In this document: positions 1 to 8,587 of the stretch, in pieces | Layout of the letters: every line of letters begins with the position of its first letter | How positions within the stretch are numbered: the stretch's first letter is position 1 | Source: Streptomyces sp. 71268 | GTDB lineage: Bacteria > Actinomycetota > Actinomycetes > Streptomycetales > Streptomycetaceae | Reading direction: 5' to 3' | NCBI RefSeq assembly: GCF_029392895.1 | Contig: NZ_CP114200.1 | Span: forward strand, 3,379,001-3,443,000 | Length of the DNA stretch: 64,000 nucleotides | Translations under genes and position numbers: made by a program | The notes under the pieces: model-generated | What the model was told of the DNA's origin: nothing | The model's database searches: none | What the model saw: only the letters and a program-made list of their open reading frames with translations

Positions 1-504
1 GAGGTCGGCGCGGGCGAGGGCCCGCAGCGCGGGGTGGTCGTCGCGCCGCCCCGTACGGGCGTCGTCCGCGCGCCCGCCGTCGCTCCGGTCCGCCGCGTCG
101 CCGCCCGACGCCGCCGCCGGGTCCGGGCCCACGTCCAGGCCGGCGGCGTCGACCAGCCGGCCGCCCGCCGCGCGCAGGGCCGTGGCGCCGCCGGCGTGGG
201 CGCGGTCGGGGGCGAGCAGCAGGGCGGTGACGGCGGCCCCGCGACGGGCCAGCCGGGCGCCCGCGTAGAGGGCGTCGCCCCCGTTGTCGCCGCTGCCGAC
301 GAGCAGCACCACCCGCGCTCCGGACACCCGCCCGCGCGGCGCCGGCCCCGGCCCGGTGCGGGGCCCCGCGCCCGCGCCCAGCAGCCCGGCGCAGGCGGCG
401 GCGAGGCCGGCCGCCGCCCGGTGCATGAGCGTTCCCTCCGGCAGCCGGGCCAACAGCTCGCGCTCGGCGGCCCGTACGGTCTCCACGCTGTACGCAGTCC
501 TCAT
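1..504 (-). CDS. nnr: NAD(P)H-hydrate repair enzyme (epimerase, probably fused to dehydratase), 5' part only
   Basis: The gene starts at the ATG at 504 and runs off the left edge, so only 168 codons are visible and no stop is seen. The N-terminal YjeF (epimerase) signature is present at about residues 73-82 as VGSGDNGGDAL, the nucleotide-binding loop that recognises damaged NAD(P)HX. In actinobacteria this domain is usually fused to an ADP-dependent dehydratase, and that half would lie outside the window. The gene follows acpS by 82 nt on the same strand and probably belongs to a glmS-acpS-nnr unit. The stretch around residues 130-160 is low-complexity and rich in Asp, Gly and Arg, so the middle of the protein diverges. 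The family call is fairly sure; the fusion is inferred. Confidence 0.8.
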   Translation of the reverse strand, partial: MRTAYSVETVRAAERELLARLPEGTLMHRAAAGLAAACAGLLGAGAGPRTGPGPAPRGRVSGARVVLLVGSGDNGGDALYAGARLARRGAAVTALLLAPDRAHAGGATALRAAGGRLVDAAGLDVGPDPAAASGGDAADRSDGGRADDARTGRRDDHPALRALARADL

Positions 505-586
505 GCGCCCCAGTCTCCCGCGCCGGGCGCCCGGCGGCCGGGCGAGCGCCGCGCCCGGGCCCGCCGGATGCGCCGCCGGCCGCGCG

Positions 587-1027
587 CTACCGCTCCGGCC
601 AGCCGTCGTCCGCCGGCCAGGCGTCCGCCGGGCCGTCCGGGGCGGAACCGGCGGCCTGCTCGCCCTCGGCGATGACCACGGCCGACGCGACGCCCGCGTC
701 GTGGCTGAGCGAGACGTGCCAGGTGCGCACGCCCAGTTCGGCCGCCCGCTCGGCGACGGTGCCGCGCACCCGCAGCCGGGGCTGGCCGCTGGGCAGCGTC
801 CACACCTCGGCGTCCGTCCAGCGCAGCCCGCTCGGCGCGCCGAGCGCCTTGGCCAGCGCCTCCTTCGCGGCGAACCGGGCGGCCAGCGACGCGGTGCCCC
901 GGCGCTCGCCGCTGGGCAGCCACAGCTCCCGCCGTACGAAGACCCGCTCGGCCAACCCCGGCGTGCGCTCCATGGCCGCGCCGAACCGGTCGATCTCGGC
1001 GACGTCGATCCCCACCCCGATGATCAC
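587..1027 (-). CDS. acpS: Holo-[acyl-carrier-protein] synthase
   Basis: AcpS moves 4'-phosphopantetheine from coenzyme A to the serine of acyl carrier proteins and so activates fatty-acid and often polyketide carriers in the cytosol. The 146-residue protein has both magnesium-binding signatures: [12 protein letters not shown] with Asp8, and [13 protein letters not shown] with Glu56. The C-terminal WHVSLSHD strand is also typical of the family. It lies 61 nt downstream of glmS and 82 nt upstream of nnr on the same strand, a common Streptomyces arrangement. The C-terminal tail after about residue 120 is longer than in most AcpS proteins and low in complexity. The ATG at 1027 puts MIIGVGID at the N terminus, which matches the family start. 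Confidence 0.95.
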   Translation of the reverse strand: MIIGVGIDVAEIDRFGAAMERTPGLAERVFVRRELWLPSGERRGTASLAARFAAKEALAKALGAPSGLRWTDAEVWTLPSGQPRLRVRGTVAERAAELGVRTWHVSLSHDAGVASAVVIAEGEQAAGSAPDGPADAWPADDGWPER

Positions 1028-1088
1028 GAGGCCGCCCCGTGGGGGCCGTGGCCCGTGGCGGCCACCGGCCGCGCCGTCACGCGCATCC

Positions 1089-2936
1089 TCACTCCACCGT
1101 CACGGACTTGGCGAGGTTGCGCGGCTGGTCCACCTCGTTGCCCCGGGCCGTGGCCAGCTCGCAGGCGAAGACCTGCAACGGCACGGTGGTCACCAGCGGC
1201 TGGAGCAGCGTCGGCGTGGCCGGGACCTCGATGAGGTGGTCGGCGTACGGCGCCACGCCCGCGTCGCCGCGCTCGGCGATCACGATGGTGCGGGCGCCAC
1301 GGGCCCTGATCTCCTGGATGTTGGAGACGATCTTGTCGTGCAGTACGGACCGGCCGCGCGGCGAGGGGACGACCACGACCACCGGCACGCCGTCCTCGAT
1401 CAGCGCGATCGGCCCGTGCTTCAGCTCGCCCGCGGCGAACCCCTCGGCGTGCATGTACGCCAGCTCCTTGAGCTTGAGGGCGCCTTCCAGGGCCACCGGG
1501 TAGCCCACGTGCCGGCCCAGGAACAGCACCGTGTCCTGGTCGGCCAGCGAGCGCGCCAGCTCGCGCACCGGCTCCATCGTCTCCAGGACCCGCTCCACCT
1601 GGCTGGCGATCTCCGACAGCTCCCGGATGACCGCGTGCACCTCGTCGCCCCACTTGGTGCCGCGCACCTGGCCGAGGTAGAGGGCGACGAGGTAGCAGGC
1701 GACGAGTTGGGTGAGGAACGCCTTCGTGGAGGCGACGGCGACCTCGGGCCCGGCGTGCGTGTAGAGCACGGCGTCGGACTCGCGCGGGATGGTCGAGCCG
1801 TTGGTGTTGCAGATGGCCAGGACCCGGGCGCCCTGCTCGCGGGCGTGCCGCAGCGCCATCAGGGTGTCCATCGTCTCGCCGGACTGGGAGATGGCGACGA
1901 CCAGGGTGCGCGGGCCCAGGATCGGGTCGCGGTAGCGGAACTCGCTGGCCAGCTCCGTCTCGCAGGGGATGCGGGTCCAGTGCTCGATGGCGTACTTGGC
2001 GATCATCCCGGCGTGGAAGGCGGTGCCGCACGCCACGATGACGATCTTGTCGACCTCGCGCAGTTCGGCGGCCGGGATGCGGACCTCGTCCAGCGAGAGG
2101 TTGCCGGCGGCGTCGATCCGGCCGAGCAGCGTGTCGGCCACGGCCTTCGGCTGCTCGGCGATCTCCTTGAGCATGAAGTAGTCGTAACCGCCCTTCTCGG
2201 CGGCCGAGGCGTCCCAGTCCACGTGGTACGGGCGCACGGTCGCGGGCGCCCCGTCGAAGCCGGTGACCGTGACCGCGTCCCGGCGCACCTCCACCACCTG
2301 GTCCTGGCCGAGCTCGATGGCCTCGCGGGTGTGCTCGATGAACGCGGAGACGTCGGAGGCCAGGAAGTTCTCACCGACCCCGACGCCCACCACCAGCGGC
2401 GAGTTGCGGCGCGCCCCGACCACCACGTCGGGGTCGTCGGCCACCACCGCGACCAGCGTGAACGCGCCCTCAAGCCGCCCGCACACCTGCCGCATCGACT
2501 CCGCCAGGTCGCCCGTGGAGGAGAAGGACTCGGCCAGCAGGTGCGCGACGACCTCGGTGTCGGTCTCCGACGCGAGGGCGTGGCCGCGCTCGGCAAGCTC
2601 GGCGCGGAGCGACGCGAAGTTCTCGATGATGCCGTTGTGGACGACGGCGACCCGGCCCGCGTTGTCCAGGTGCGGGTGGGCGTTGGCGTCGGTGGGCCCG
2701 CCGTGGGTGGCCCAGCGGGTGTGGCCGATACCGGCGGTGCCGGTCGGCAACGGTCGGTCGGCCAGCTCCTTGTGCAGGTTGGCGAGCTTGCCCGCCTTCT
2801 TCGCGGCGGCCAGGCCGCCGTCGGCGAGGACCGCGACCCCCGCCGAGTCATAGCCCCGGTACTCAAGGCGCCCGAGCCCGGCCAGAACGACATCGAGGGC
2901 GGACTGCCCTCCCACATAGCCAACGATTCCGCACAT
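1089..2936 (-). CDS. glmS: Glutamine-fructose-6-phosphate aminotransferase (isomerising)
   Basis: GlmS makes glucosamine-6-phosphate from fructose-6-phosphate and glutamine, the entry step to UDP-GlcNAc and peptidoglycan. The 615-residue length is normal. MCGIVGYVG at the N terminus puts the catalytic Cys at position 2, exposed as the N-terminal nucleophile after Met removal. The class II amidotransferase domain (about 1-240) shows GHTRWATHG and HNGIIEN. Two SIS domains follow, with SQSGETMDT near residue 350, and the protein ends in the conserved NLAKSVTVE tail. The start is divergent from coaA across a 152-bp gap that holds an 18-bp perfect inverted repeat. glmM, the next enzyme of the pathway, is also in this window (35258-36616) but 32 kb away. 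Confidence 0.97.
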   Translation of the reverse strand: MCGIVGYVGGQSALDVVLAGLGRLEYRGYDSAGVAVLADGGLAAAKKAGKLANLHKELADRPLPTGTAGIGHTRWATHGGPTDANAHPHLDNAGRVAVVHNGIIENFASLRAELAERGHALASETDTEVVAHLLAESFSSTGDLAESMRQVCGRLEGAFTLVAVVADDPDVVVGARRNSPLVVGVGVGENFLASDVSAFIEHTREAIELGQDQVVEVRRDAVTVTGFDGAPATVRPYHVDWDASAAEKGGYDYFMLKEIAEQPKAVADTLLGRIDAAGNLSLDEVRIPAAELREVDKIVIVACGTAFHAGMIAKYAIEHWTRIPCETELASEFRYRDPILGPRTLVVAISQSGETMDTLMALRHAREQGARVLAICNTNGSTIPRESDAVLYTHAGPEVAVASTKAFLTQLVACYLVALYLGQVRGTKWGDEVHAVIRELSEIASQVERVLETMEPVRELARSLADQDTVLFLGRHVGYPVALEGALKLKELAYMHAEGFAAGELKHGPIALIEDGVPVVVVVPSPRGRSVLHDKIVSNIQEIRARGARTIVIAERGDAGVAPYADHLIEVPATPTLLQPLVTTVPLQVFACELATARGNEVDQPRNLAKSVTVE

Positions 2937-2964
2937 GGGGTGCAGCGTACGCGCGGCCCCCGCG

Positions 2965-3003
2965 CGGCGGGCCGTCGTGGCGACCCGCCACGACGGCCCG
3001 CCG
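2965..3003. repeat. 18-bp perfect inverted repeat with 3-nt loop between glmS and coaA
   Basis: The arms 2965-2982 and 2986-3003 are fully complementary around the loop ACC. The site is 29 bp from the glmS start and 86 bp from the coaA start. A terminator is not expected between divergent genes. It could therefore be a glmS leader hairpin, a transcription block keeping the two promoters apart, or an operator. No U-tract follows on either strand. Confidence 0.75.
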
Positions 3004-3088
3004 GGCGGGTCCCGGATGAGTCGCGGGGCGGGTCGCCGAGTGGGTCGCCACGCCCCGGCGTGACCGAACGCACGCCCCGTACCGCGCC

Positions 3089-4129
3089 GTGAGAACCCAC
3101 AATGAATCAGTGATCAGGTCTTCGGTGAGTGACCAACGGCCGCACGGCGGGCCGCAGGGCGGTGTCCCGAGGCGGGCCGAGTCGAGCCCGTACGTGGATC
3201 TCTCGCGCGCCCAGTGGAGCGGGCTGCGCGAGAAGACGCCGCTGCCGCTGACGGCGGAGGAGGTGGAGCGGCTGCGCGGCCTGGGTGACGTCATCGACCT
3301 CGACGAGGTGCGCGACGTGTACCTGCCGCTGTCCCGGCTGCTCAACCTCTACGTGGGGGCCACCAGCAACCTGCGGGGCGCCCTCAACACCTTCCTCGGC
3401 GACGCGGGCAGCGGCCAGGGCGCGCAGCAGGGGACGCCGTTCGTCATAGGGGTGGCCGGCAGCGTCGCGGTCGGCAAGTCCACCACCGCCCGCCTCCTGC
3501 AGGCCCTGCTCGCGCGCTGGCCCGAGCACCCGCGCGTCGAGCTGGTCACCACGGACGGCTTCCTGCTGCCCAACGCCGAACTGCACCGGCGCGGCCTGAT
3601 GTCCCGCAAGGGCTTCCCCGAGTCCTACGACCGCCGGGCGCTGACCCGCTTCGTGGCCGACGTGAAGGCCGGCAAGGACGAGGTCAGCGCGCCCGTCTAC
3701 TCCCACCTGGTGTACGACATCGTCCCCGACCAGCGGCTGACCGTGCGCCGCCCCGACATCCTCATCGTCGAGGGCCTGAACGTGCTCCAGCCCGCGCTGC
3801 CCGGCAAGGACGGCAGGACACGGGTGGCGCTGGCCGACTACTTCGACTTCAGCGTGTACGTGGACGCCCGGACGGAGGACATCGAGCGCTGGTACCTGGG
3901 CCGGTTCAGCAAGCTGCGCGAGACGGCGTTCCAGAACCCGTTCTCGTACTTCCGCAAGTACACCCAGGTCTCCGAGGACGAGGCGCTCGACTACGCGCGC
4001 ATGATCTGGCGCACGGTCAACCGGCCCAACCTGCAACAGAACGTGGCCCCCACCCGGGGCCGGGCCACCCTCGTGCTCCGCAAGGGCCCCGACCACAAGG
4101 TGCAACGCCTGCGGCTGCGCAAGCTGTGA
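3089..4129 (+). CDS. coaA: Type I pantothenate kinase
   Basis: CoaA phosphorylates pantothenate, the first and feedback-controlled step of coenzyme A synthesis. The protein is of the prokaryotic type I family (P-loop kinase fold). Its Walker A motif [15 protein letters not shown] is at about residues 121-135, followed by the TTDGFLLPN and KGFPESYD substrate-site motifs and the [10 protein letters not shown] and FQNPFSYF regions near the C terminus. From the GTG at 3089 it is 346 residues, but GTG codons at 3110 and 3125 would give a start closer to the usual family length, and none has a convincing Shine-Dalgarno sequence. A GC hairpin follows 5 nt after the stop. Confidence 0.95.
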   Translation: MRTHNESVIRSSVSDQRPHGGPQGGVPRRAESSPYVDLSRAQWSGLREKTPLPLTAEEVERLRGLGDVIDLDEVRDVYLPLSRLLNLYVGATSNLRGALNTFLGDAGSGQGAQQGTPFVIGVAGSVAVGKSTTARLLQALLARWPEHPRVELVTTDGFLLPNAELHRRGLMSRKGFPESYDRRALTRFVADVKAGKDEVSAPVYSHLVYDIVPDQRLTVRRPDILIVEGLNVLQPALPGKDGRTRVALADYFDFSVYVDARTEDIERWYLGRFSKLRETAFQNPFSYFRKYTQVSEDEALDYARMIWRTVNRPNLQQNVAPTRGRATLVLRKGPDHKVQRLRLRKL

Positions 4130-4134
4130 CCGCG

Positions 4135-4152
4135 CGGGGCGTCCGCGCCCCG
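4135..4152 (+). terminator. GC hairpin after coaA
   Basis: Arms CGGGGCG (4135-4141) and CGCCCCG (4146-4152) surround the loop TCCG, starting 5 nt after the coaA stop. There is no U-tract, which is common for actinobacterial terminators. Confidence 0.45.
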
Positions 4153-4272
4153 TACGGACCGGGGCGCCCGTCCCCGCCCCGCCCCCGTAGGCTGCCTCTC
4201 CGCGCCCCCGACCCGACCGTCCGGGCGACGCCGACCCGATGCTGACGTGACGCCGACTCCGAGGAGCCCGCC

Positions 4273-5379
4273 GTGCTGCACCTGCGGTTGATCGTCCCCG
4301 CGCACCGCACCGACGAGGTGGTCGCGCTCTTCGAGCGCAGCGTGGGCGCCACCCACCTGGCCGTACTCACCGGGGCCGGCCGCGACCCGGCCGGTGACGT
4401 GGTGCTGTGTGACGTGGCGCGGGAGGCCGCCGACGAGGTCCTCAACGAACTGCGCGCGATCGGCATCGACGAGTGCGGCGCGATCACCGTCGAGAACATC
4501 GACCTGACGCTCTCGCACCGGGCGGACCGGGCCGAGGAGGAGGCGCCCGGCGAGGGCTCGGACGCGGTGGTGTGGGAACAACTCGTGGAGGCCACCCACG
4601 AGGAGTCCACCCTCTCCGTCACCTTCCTGGCCTTCCTGACGGTGGCGACGATGCTGGCCGCCTGCGGTGTGGTCCTCGACAACGCGATCCTGATCGTCGG
4701 CGCGATGGCCGTCGGCCCCGAGTTCGGCCCGCTGGCCGGGCTGTGCACCGCGCTGGTGCGGCGCGCCCCGCGACTGGCCGCGCGCTCGCTGATCGCCCTG
4801 CTGACGGGGTTCGCGGTGGCGATGGCGCTGACGACGCTGTTCAGCCTGTTCATGGACGCGGTGGGGCTCTTCGACAAGGCGGACGTGGAGGCCGAGCGGC
4901 CGAACACCAACTTCATCTACCGGCCCGACCTGTTCTCCTTCGTCGTGGCCTTCCTCGCCGGCATCGCCGGCACCCTGTCGCTGACGTCGGCGAAGTCGGG
5001 CGCGCTGGTCGGCGTGGCGATCTCGGTGACCACGGTCCCGGCCGCCGCCAACGCCGCCGTCGCCCTCGGCTACGGCGACCTGGGCCAGACCCGCGGCTCC
5101 ACGGAACAACTCCTGCTCAACCTCGCGGGCATCGCCCTCGCCGGCACGCTGACACTGCTGGCCCAGCGCCTGTACTGGTCCCGCCAGGCCGGCTCCATCC
5201 GCCCCGGGAGCGCCTCTCGGGGCGGGCCCGAGGGGCGGGGTGGGCCCGAGGGCCGGGAGGGGCGCGGTGGGGCTGGTGGCCCGGGCGGGCGTGGCGGGGC
5301 TGGCGGCCCGGGCGGGCGCGGCGGAGCTGGGGGCCCGGAGGGGCGCGGTGGGGCCGGGGGCCCGCTCACAAAGCGATGA
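4273..5379 (+). CDS. DUF389 family integral membrane protein with Gly-rich tail
   Basis: This is a membrane protein of unknown function in the DUF389 (TIGR00341-like) family. Residues 1-80 form a soluble alpha/beta ACT-like region. Hydrophobic segments follow near 114-136, 138-160, 171-197, 219-240, 243-267 and 279-300, suggesting about six membrane spans. The GTG at 4273 is preceded by GAGGAG with good spacing. The last ~55 residues (about 314-368) are a low-complexity tail of repeated GGAGGPxGRGG units, encoded by a GC-rich tandem repeat and not part of the family. The tail may come from repeat expansion over the original stop. The last 14 nt overlap the 3' end of the convergent acetyltransferase gene. 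Confidence 0.85.
   Translation: MLHLRLIVPAHRTDEVVALFERSVGATHLAVLTGAGRDPAGDVVLCDVAREAADEVLNELRAIGIDECGAITVENIDLTLSHRADRAEEEAPGEGSDAVVWEQLVEATHEESTLSVTFLAFLTVATMLAACGVVLDNAILIVGAMAVGPEFGPLAGLCTALVRRAPRLAARSLIALLTGFAVAMALTTLFSLFMDAVGLFDKADVEAERPNTNFIYRPDLFSFVVAFLAGIAGTLSLTSAKSGALVGVAISVTTVPAAANAAVALGYGDLGQTRGSTEQLLLNLAGIALAGTLTLLAQRLYWSRQAGSIRPGSASRGGPEGRGGPEGREGRGGAGGPGGRGGAGGPGGRGGAGGPEGRGGAGGPLTKR
5219..5361. repeat. Tandem repeat coding the Gly/Arg/Pro tail of the DUF389 protein
   Basis: Short units built on GGGCCCGRGGGGCGSGGTGG are repeated with variation and translate as GGAGGPxGRGG. The segment is confined to the C-terminal tail of the membrane protein and is of the type that varies in copy number by slippage. 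Confidence 0.7.
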
Positions 5380-5842
5380 GCCCCGCGTCGGTGGGGGTGA
5401 AACCGCAGCCGTCGAAGTAGAACGCGCGCAGGTGGTCGTCGAAGTCCACGTGCAGCCACTCACACCCCGCGGCCCGCGCCCCGTCCACGGCCGCCGCCAC
5501 CAGCCGCGTCCCCACCCCCGTCCGCCGCGTGCCCTCAGCCACCACGGTGTCCAGCACGAACGCGTGCACCCCGCCGTCCCAGGCCACGTTGACGAACCCG
5601 ACCAACTCCTCCCCGCGCCGCGCGCACACCCAGCCCAGGCTGTGCCGGTGCACCTGGGTGTGCCAGTCGATGTCCAACGGCGGATGGTCGAACCCCTGCG
5701 CGTGCAGGACGTTGACCTCGGGGTTGGCGAAGTCCCCGCGCCAGACATAGGCCGTCGCGGGTGCGGATTCGGACGAACGGTCACCGGCGGCCCGGGGGCG
5801 CGGCTGTGTCGGGTGGGTGGCGATGGGCTCGGGCTCGGTCAT
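5366..5842 (-). CDS. GNAT family N-acetyltransferase
   Basis: This is a 158-residue protein with the GNAT fold, which moves an acetyl group from acetyl-CoA to an amine; the substrate is not evident. The acetyl-CoA loop is seen as VVAEGTRRTGVGTRLV (motif A, R/Q-x-x-G-x-G/A), followed by the C-terminal AFYFDGCGF strand typical of the family. The ATG at 5842 (MTEPEPIATHPT) is chosen because the upstream frame is poly-Pro and Arg-rich and unlike a protein. The 3' end overlaps the convergent DUF389 gene by 14 nt. No operon partner is obvious. Confidence 0.85.
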   Translation of the reverse strand: MTEPEPIATHPTQPRPRAAGDRSSESAPATAYVWRGDFANPEVNVLHAQGFDHPPLDIDWHTQVHRHSLGWVCARRGEELVGFVNVAWDGGVHAFVLDTVVAEGTRRTGVGTRLVAAAVDGARAAGCEWLHVDFDDHLRAFYFDGCGFTPTDAGLIAL

Positions 5843-5928
5843 GGTGGGGAGGGTAGGGGGTGGGGGTGGCGGGAGGGGCGGGATTTTGGGGCGGGCCGTC
5901 TGGAAGCGCCGGGCGCGGCGCCGAGTCG

Positions 5929-6195
5929 TCAGTCGAGCCATTCCTCCCACCGCTTGCGAGGCCGCTCGCATCGGCCGGTTTCGACGGCCTTCTGGTAGGC
6001 CCGGTCGATGGTCTCCTCGTCCGGCGTCCACGTGTCGCTGAACTCGGTGCCGACGGTCATCCTGGAGTAGGCGATGACGCACTCGGAGCCGCCCACGTCC
6101 TGAGTCGCGTACCGCTCCGCGGCCACCGCTCCCAGGGCAGCCACGAGCCAGGTGACGGCGATCAACTGCTGCGCTATCGGGCCGCGTTGGGACAT
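5929..6195 (-). CDS. Small protein with one hydrophobic N-terminal segment, unknown function
   Basis: The 88-residue product from the ATG at 6195 (MSQRGPIAQQ) has a hydrophobic stretch at about residues 9-25 (LIAVTWLVAALGAVAA), either a membrane anchor or an uncleaved signal. It is followed by an acidic, Trp-containing region ending KRWEEWLD. An ATG ten codons upstream (6225) is also possible. I do not recognise a family. It lies 86 bp upstream of the acetyltransferase start on the same strand. Codon use looks coding, but this is a modest call. Confidence 0.5.
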   Translation of the reverse strand: MSQRGPIAQQLIAVTWLVAALGAVAAERYATQDVGGSECVIAYSRMTVGTEFSDTWTPDEETIDRAYQKAVETGRCERPRKRWEEWLD

Positions 6196-6304
6196 CACCG
6201 GATCATCGTACTGAGGAGGGCCCACCCGGCGGCTGGCAACCGGCGGATGACGGCGGCGCGCGGCGCACCGGCGGCGACTCGTGGTCCGCCGGCGGCCCGC
6301 CGGG

Positions 6305-7441
6305 TCAGCCAGCCACGGCCTCGATGAGGGAGAACGGCGCGGCGTCGGCGATGGGGGTGACCGAGGTGAGGGTCAGGCCCGCGCGGTGGCAGACGTCGGT
6401 GAAGTCCGCGCGGGTGCGCTCCCTGCCGCCGACGTTCACGAGCATGTTGAGGTCGGACAGGTAGGTGATGCCGCCGTCGGTGACGTCGGCCTCGGCGCGG
6501 GGGTCGACGACCTCGGGGAGTACGGGCTCCACGATGAGGACGCGGCCACCGGGCGGGAGCACCGCGCGGCAGTTGCGCAGGATGGTGACCACCTGGTCGT
6601 CCGTCCAGTCGTGCAGCACGCTCTTCATCAGGTAGAGGTCCGAGCCCGCGGGGACCGAGCGGAAGAAGTCGCCGGCGACCAGCGAGCAGCGGCCCGCCAC
6701 GCCGTGCCGCTCCAGCGTCTGCGGGGCCTTGGACAGGCCCTCCGTGGTGTCGAAGAGCACGCCGTTCAGGCCCGGGTGGGCGGCCAGCACGCCGGCCAGG
6801 AGGGTTCCGTCGCCCCCGCCGACGTCCGTGACCGTGGTGAAGCGGCCGAAGTCGTACGCGGACGGCAGCGCGGCGGCGGTCGCCGCGACGGCCTGGCTCA
6901 TCGCCGCGTTGAACTCGGCTGACAGCTCGGGGTGCTGGGCGAGGTGGCTGAAGAAGTCGGTGCCGAAGACGGCGTCGAAGGCGATGTCCCCGGTGCGGAC
7001 GCTGTCGTCCAGGTGCTCCCAGGCCCGCACGATCGTCGGCTCGGTGAACATCCGCACGAACGAGGTGAGCGAGTCGGGGTTTCCGGGGTCGAGGAGGGCG
7101 CCCGCGGGGGTCGCCGAGAAGTGGTCGGGGGTGTGTTCCACCAGCAGGCCGAGGCCGGCCAGGGCGCGCAGCAACCGCGTCATGGGCTGGGGTTCGGCGC
7201 CGGCCTCGGCGGCCAACTCGGCGGCCGGGCGCGGCGTGGCGCCGACCCGTTCCATCACCTTCAATCGGACCGCCGCGCGCAGGGTCTGGGCGGCCATGCT
7301 CCCGAACGCGAGCCGGACGATCAGATCGCGGTCGGCCACGCCCGCTTCTCGGGCATCACCTGCTCCTCGGGCATCGCCCGCTCCTCCGGCATCGGCTGTC
7401 GTTCGGACATCGCTCATGGGTTGGGCATCGGTGTTCGTCAC
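6305..7441 (-). CDS. SAM-dependent O-methyltransferase of the plant-type small-molecule family
   Basis: This probably methylates a hydroxyl on an aromatic or polyketide-like small molecule. The 378-residue protein has an N-terminal winged-helix dimerisation domain (about 38-125) followed by a class I methyltransferase domain. The SAM-binding motif DVGGGDG is at residues 206-212 and KSVLHDWTDDQ (273-283) carries the catalytic His277. This layout is that of enzymes such as DnrK/carminomycin O-methyltransferase. The GTG at 7441 is preceded by AAGGAAGG. The first ~35 residues contain a small Gly/Asp/Ala repeat (GAGDARGAGDAREAG). An AraC-type regulator lies just upstream on the same strand, suggesting a small regulated unit rather than a full biosynthetic cluster. 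Confidence 0.88.
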   Translation of the reverse strand: MTNTDAQPMSDVRTTADAGGAGDARGAGDAREAGVADRDLIVRLAFGSMAAQTLRAAVRLKVMERVGATPRPAAELAAEAGAEPQPMTRLLRALAGLGLLVEHTPDHFSATPAGALLDPGNPDSLTSFVRMFTEPTIVRAWEHLDDSVRTGDIAFDAVFGTDFFSHLAQHPELSAEFNAAMSQAVAATAAALPSAYDFGRFTTVTDVGGGDGTLLAGVLAAHPGLNGVLFDTTEGLSKAPQTLERHGVAGRCSLVAGDFFRSVPAGSDLYLMKSVLHDWTDDQVVTILRNCRAVLPPGGRVLIVEPVLPEVVDPRAEADVTDGGITYLSDLNMLVNVGGRERTRADFTDVCHRAGLTLTSVTPIADAAPFSLIEAVAG

Positions 7442-7599
7442 GGTGCTTTCCTTCCTTCGGGTGGGTGGGCGGTAAGGGTGGGAGGGCGCGGGCACGCGGG
7501 CGCGGCCCGCCTGCTGCATGTGGGGGCGGTGGCTCAGCAGAGATCAATCGGCACAGGCCAGCCGGCACAGGCCAGCCAGTTGAGGCCGGCCGGCGGAGG

Positions 7600-8412
7600 T
7601 CAGTCGGCGGCCAGGGCGCCGGGGGTGCACCCGGCCAGGGCCGCCACGTCCCGGTGCAGATGCGGCTGGTCGGCGTAGCCGCAGGTCAGGGCGACCGTGC
7701 TGGCGCTCTCGCCCGCGCGTAGCGCCCGTACCGCGTGGTCGAAGCGGACCAGCATGGCGGCCCGCTTGGGGGTGAGGCCGAGTTGGGCGTGGAATCGGGT
7801 GCGCAGTCGCTTGCGGCTCCAGCCGCAGGACGCGGCGAGGTCACCCACCCGTATCCGGCCTCGGCGGGCCACGATGGTGTCCCAGGCGGCGGCGACCTCG
7901 GGGGCCATTGACGGGGCCGCCGCCGCCCGCTCAATGAGGAACTCCTCGGTCAGCGCGAGGCGCTCCTGCCACGTCGCGGTTTCGGTCAACCGCTCGCGCA
8001 GACGTTGTTCGCGCGCTCCCCACAGGTCCGCGAGGTTGGTGATCGACCCGTCCAGTTCGGGCGGCGAGACCCCCAGCAGCCCGTAGGCGGCACGGGGCGT
8101 CAGCCGTACCTCCACGCACTCGACGCGCTCGCCGCGCACCCGGGCCGGGCCGGGCGACAGCGCGGCGACCAGGCTCCGCATGGGCCGGTGCCCGGTGGCG
8201 CCCTCCACCGCGAGCGGCTCGCTCCCGAGCCCGATGACGAGGATCACGGCCGGCTGCGGGAGCACCCGCAGGTCCAGGCCGGCGGCGGCGCGGTCGCGGT
8301 ATCCGGCCATCCGTACGCCGTCGAGTGACGTACCGCCGAGCGGGCGGGCGACCTCCCAGCCGCGCTCGGCATCGCGATCCGTGGGGGCGCCCCCCACTTC
8401 GTGTCTGCGCAT
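7600..8412 (-). CDS. AraC family transcriptional regulator
   Basis: This is a 270-residue DNA-binding regulator. The N-terminal part (about 1-130) is a cupin-like sensing domain. The C-terminal part has the two helix-turn-helix motifs of the AraC family, seen as VGDLAASCGWSRKRLRTRFHAQLGLTPKRA and VALTCGYADQPHLHRDVAALAGCTPGAL. It lies between the methyltransferase (downstream, 158-bp gap) and an NmrA-type gene (upstream), all on the minus strand. Its own upstream region (8449-8570) carries about five and a half imperfect 22-nt direct repeats, which could be operator sites. The ligand is unknown. Confidence 0.88.
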   Translation of the reverse strand: MRRHEVGGAPTDRDAERGWEVARPLGGTSLDGVRMAGYRDRAAAGLDLRVLPQPAVILVIGLGSEPLAVEGATGHRPMRSLVAALSPGPARVRGERVECVEVRLTPRAAYGLLGVSPPELDGSITNLADLWGAREQRLRERLTETATWQERLALTEEFLIERAAAAPSMAPEVAAAWDTIVARRGRIRVGDLAASCGWSRKRLRTRFHAQLGLTPKRAAMLVRFDHAVRALRAGESASTVALTCGYADQPHLHRDVAALAGCTPGALAAD

Positions 8413-8448
8413 GCCCCTACCGTCGCCGACTTCGGCTCGCCTGTCTTG

Positions 8449-8570
8449 GACGAAAGGTCCGTGCAGCGCGGGCGGAAGGTCCGGAGGTCTCGGACGGACG
8501 GTCCGCAGGTCCCGGACGGACGACCCGTACCTCTCGGAGGGACAGCCCGTACGTCTCAGGCGGAAGGCAG
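8449..8570. repeat. About 5.5 imperfect 22-nt direct repeats upstream of the AraC gene
   Basis: Units start at 8449, 8471, 8493, 8515 and 8537, plus a partial unit from 8559. Each begins with a GACGGACGGTCCG-like core and ends with a GGTCTCG-like core. The period is exactly 22 nt, about two DNA turns, so equivalent sites would face the same side of the helix. The array lies between the NmrA-type stop and the AraC start, in the likely AraC promoter. Confidence 0.75.
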
Positions 8571-8587
8571 ATGGGCGCGTACGCCGA

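Noticed and set aside
2937..3088. glmS ribozyme upstream of glmS
   Set aside because: The leader is too short and has none of the conserved ribozyme core. Only the single long stem is seen.
672..3092. Very long plus-strand open frame opposite glmS and acpS
   Set aside because: The translation is a low-complexity antisense shadow of glmS with no family similarity. Stop codons are rare in GC-rich DNA.
8449..8570. CRISPR-like array
   Set aside because: Units are contiguous and imperfect with no spacers, and no cas genes are present.
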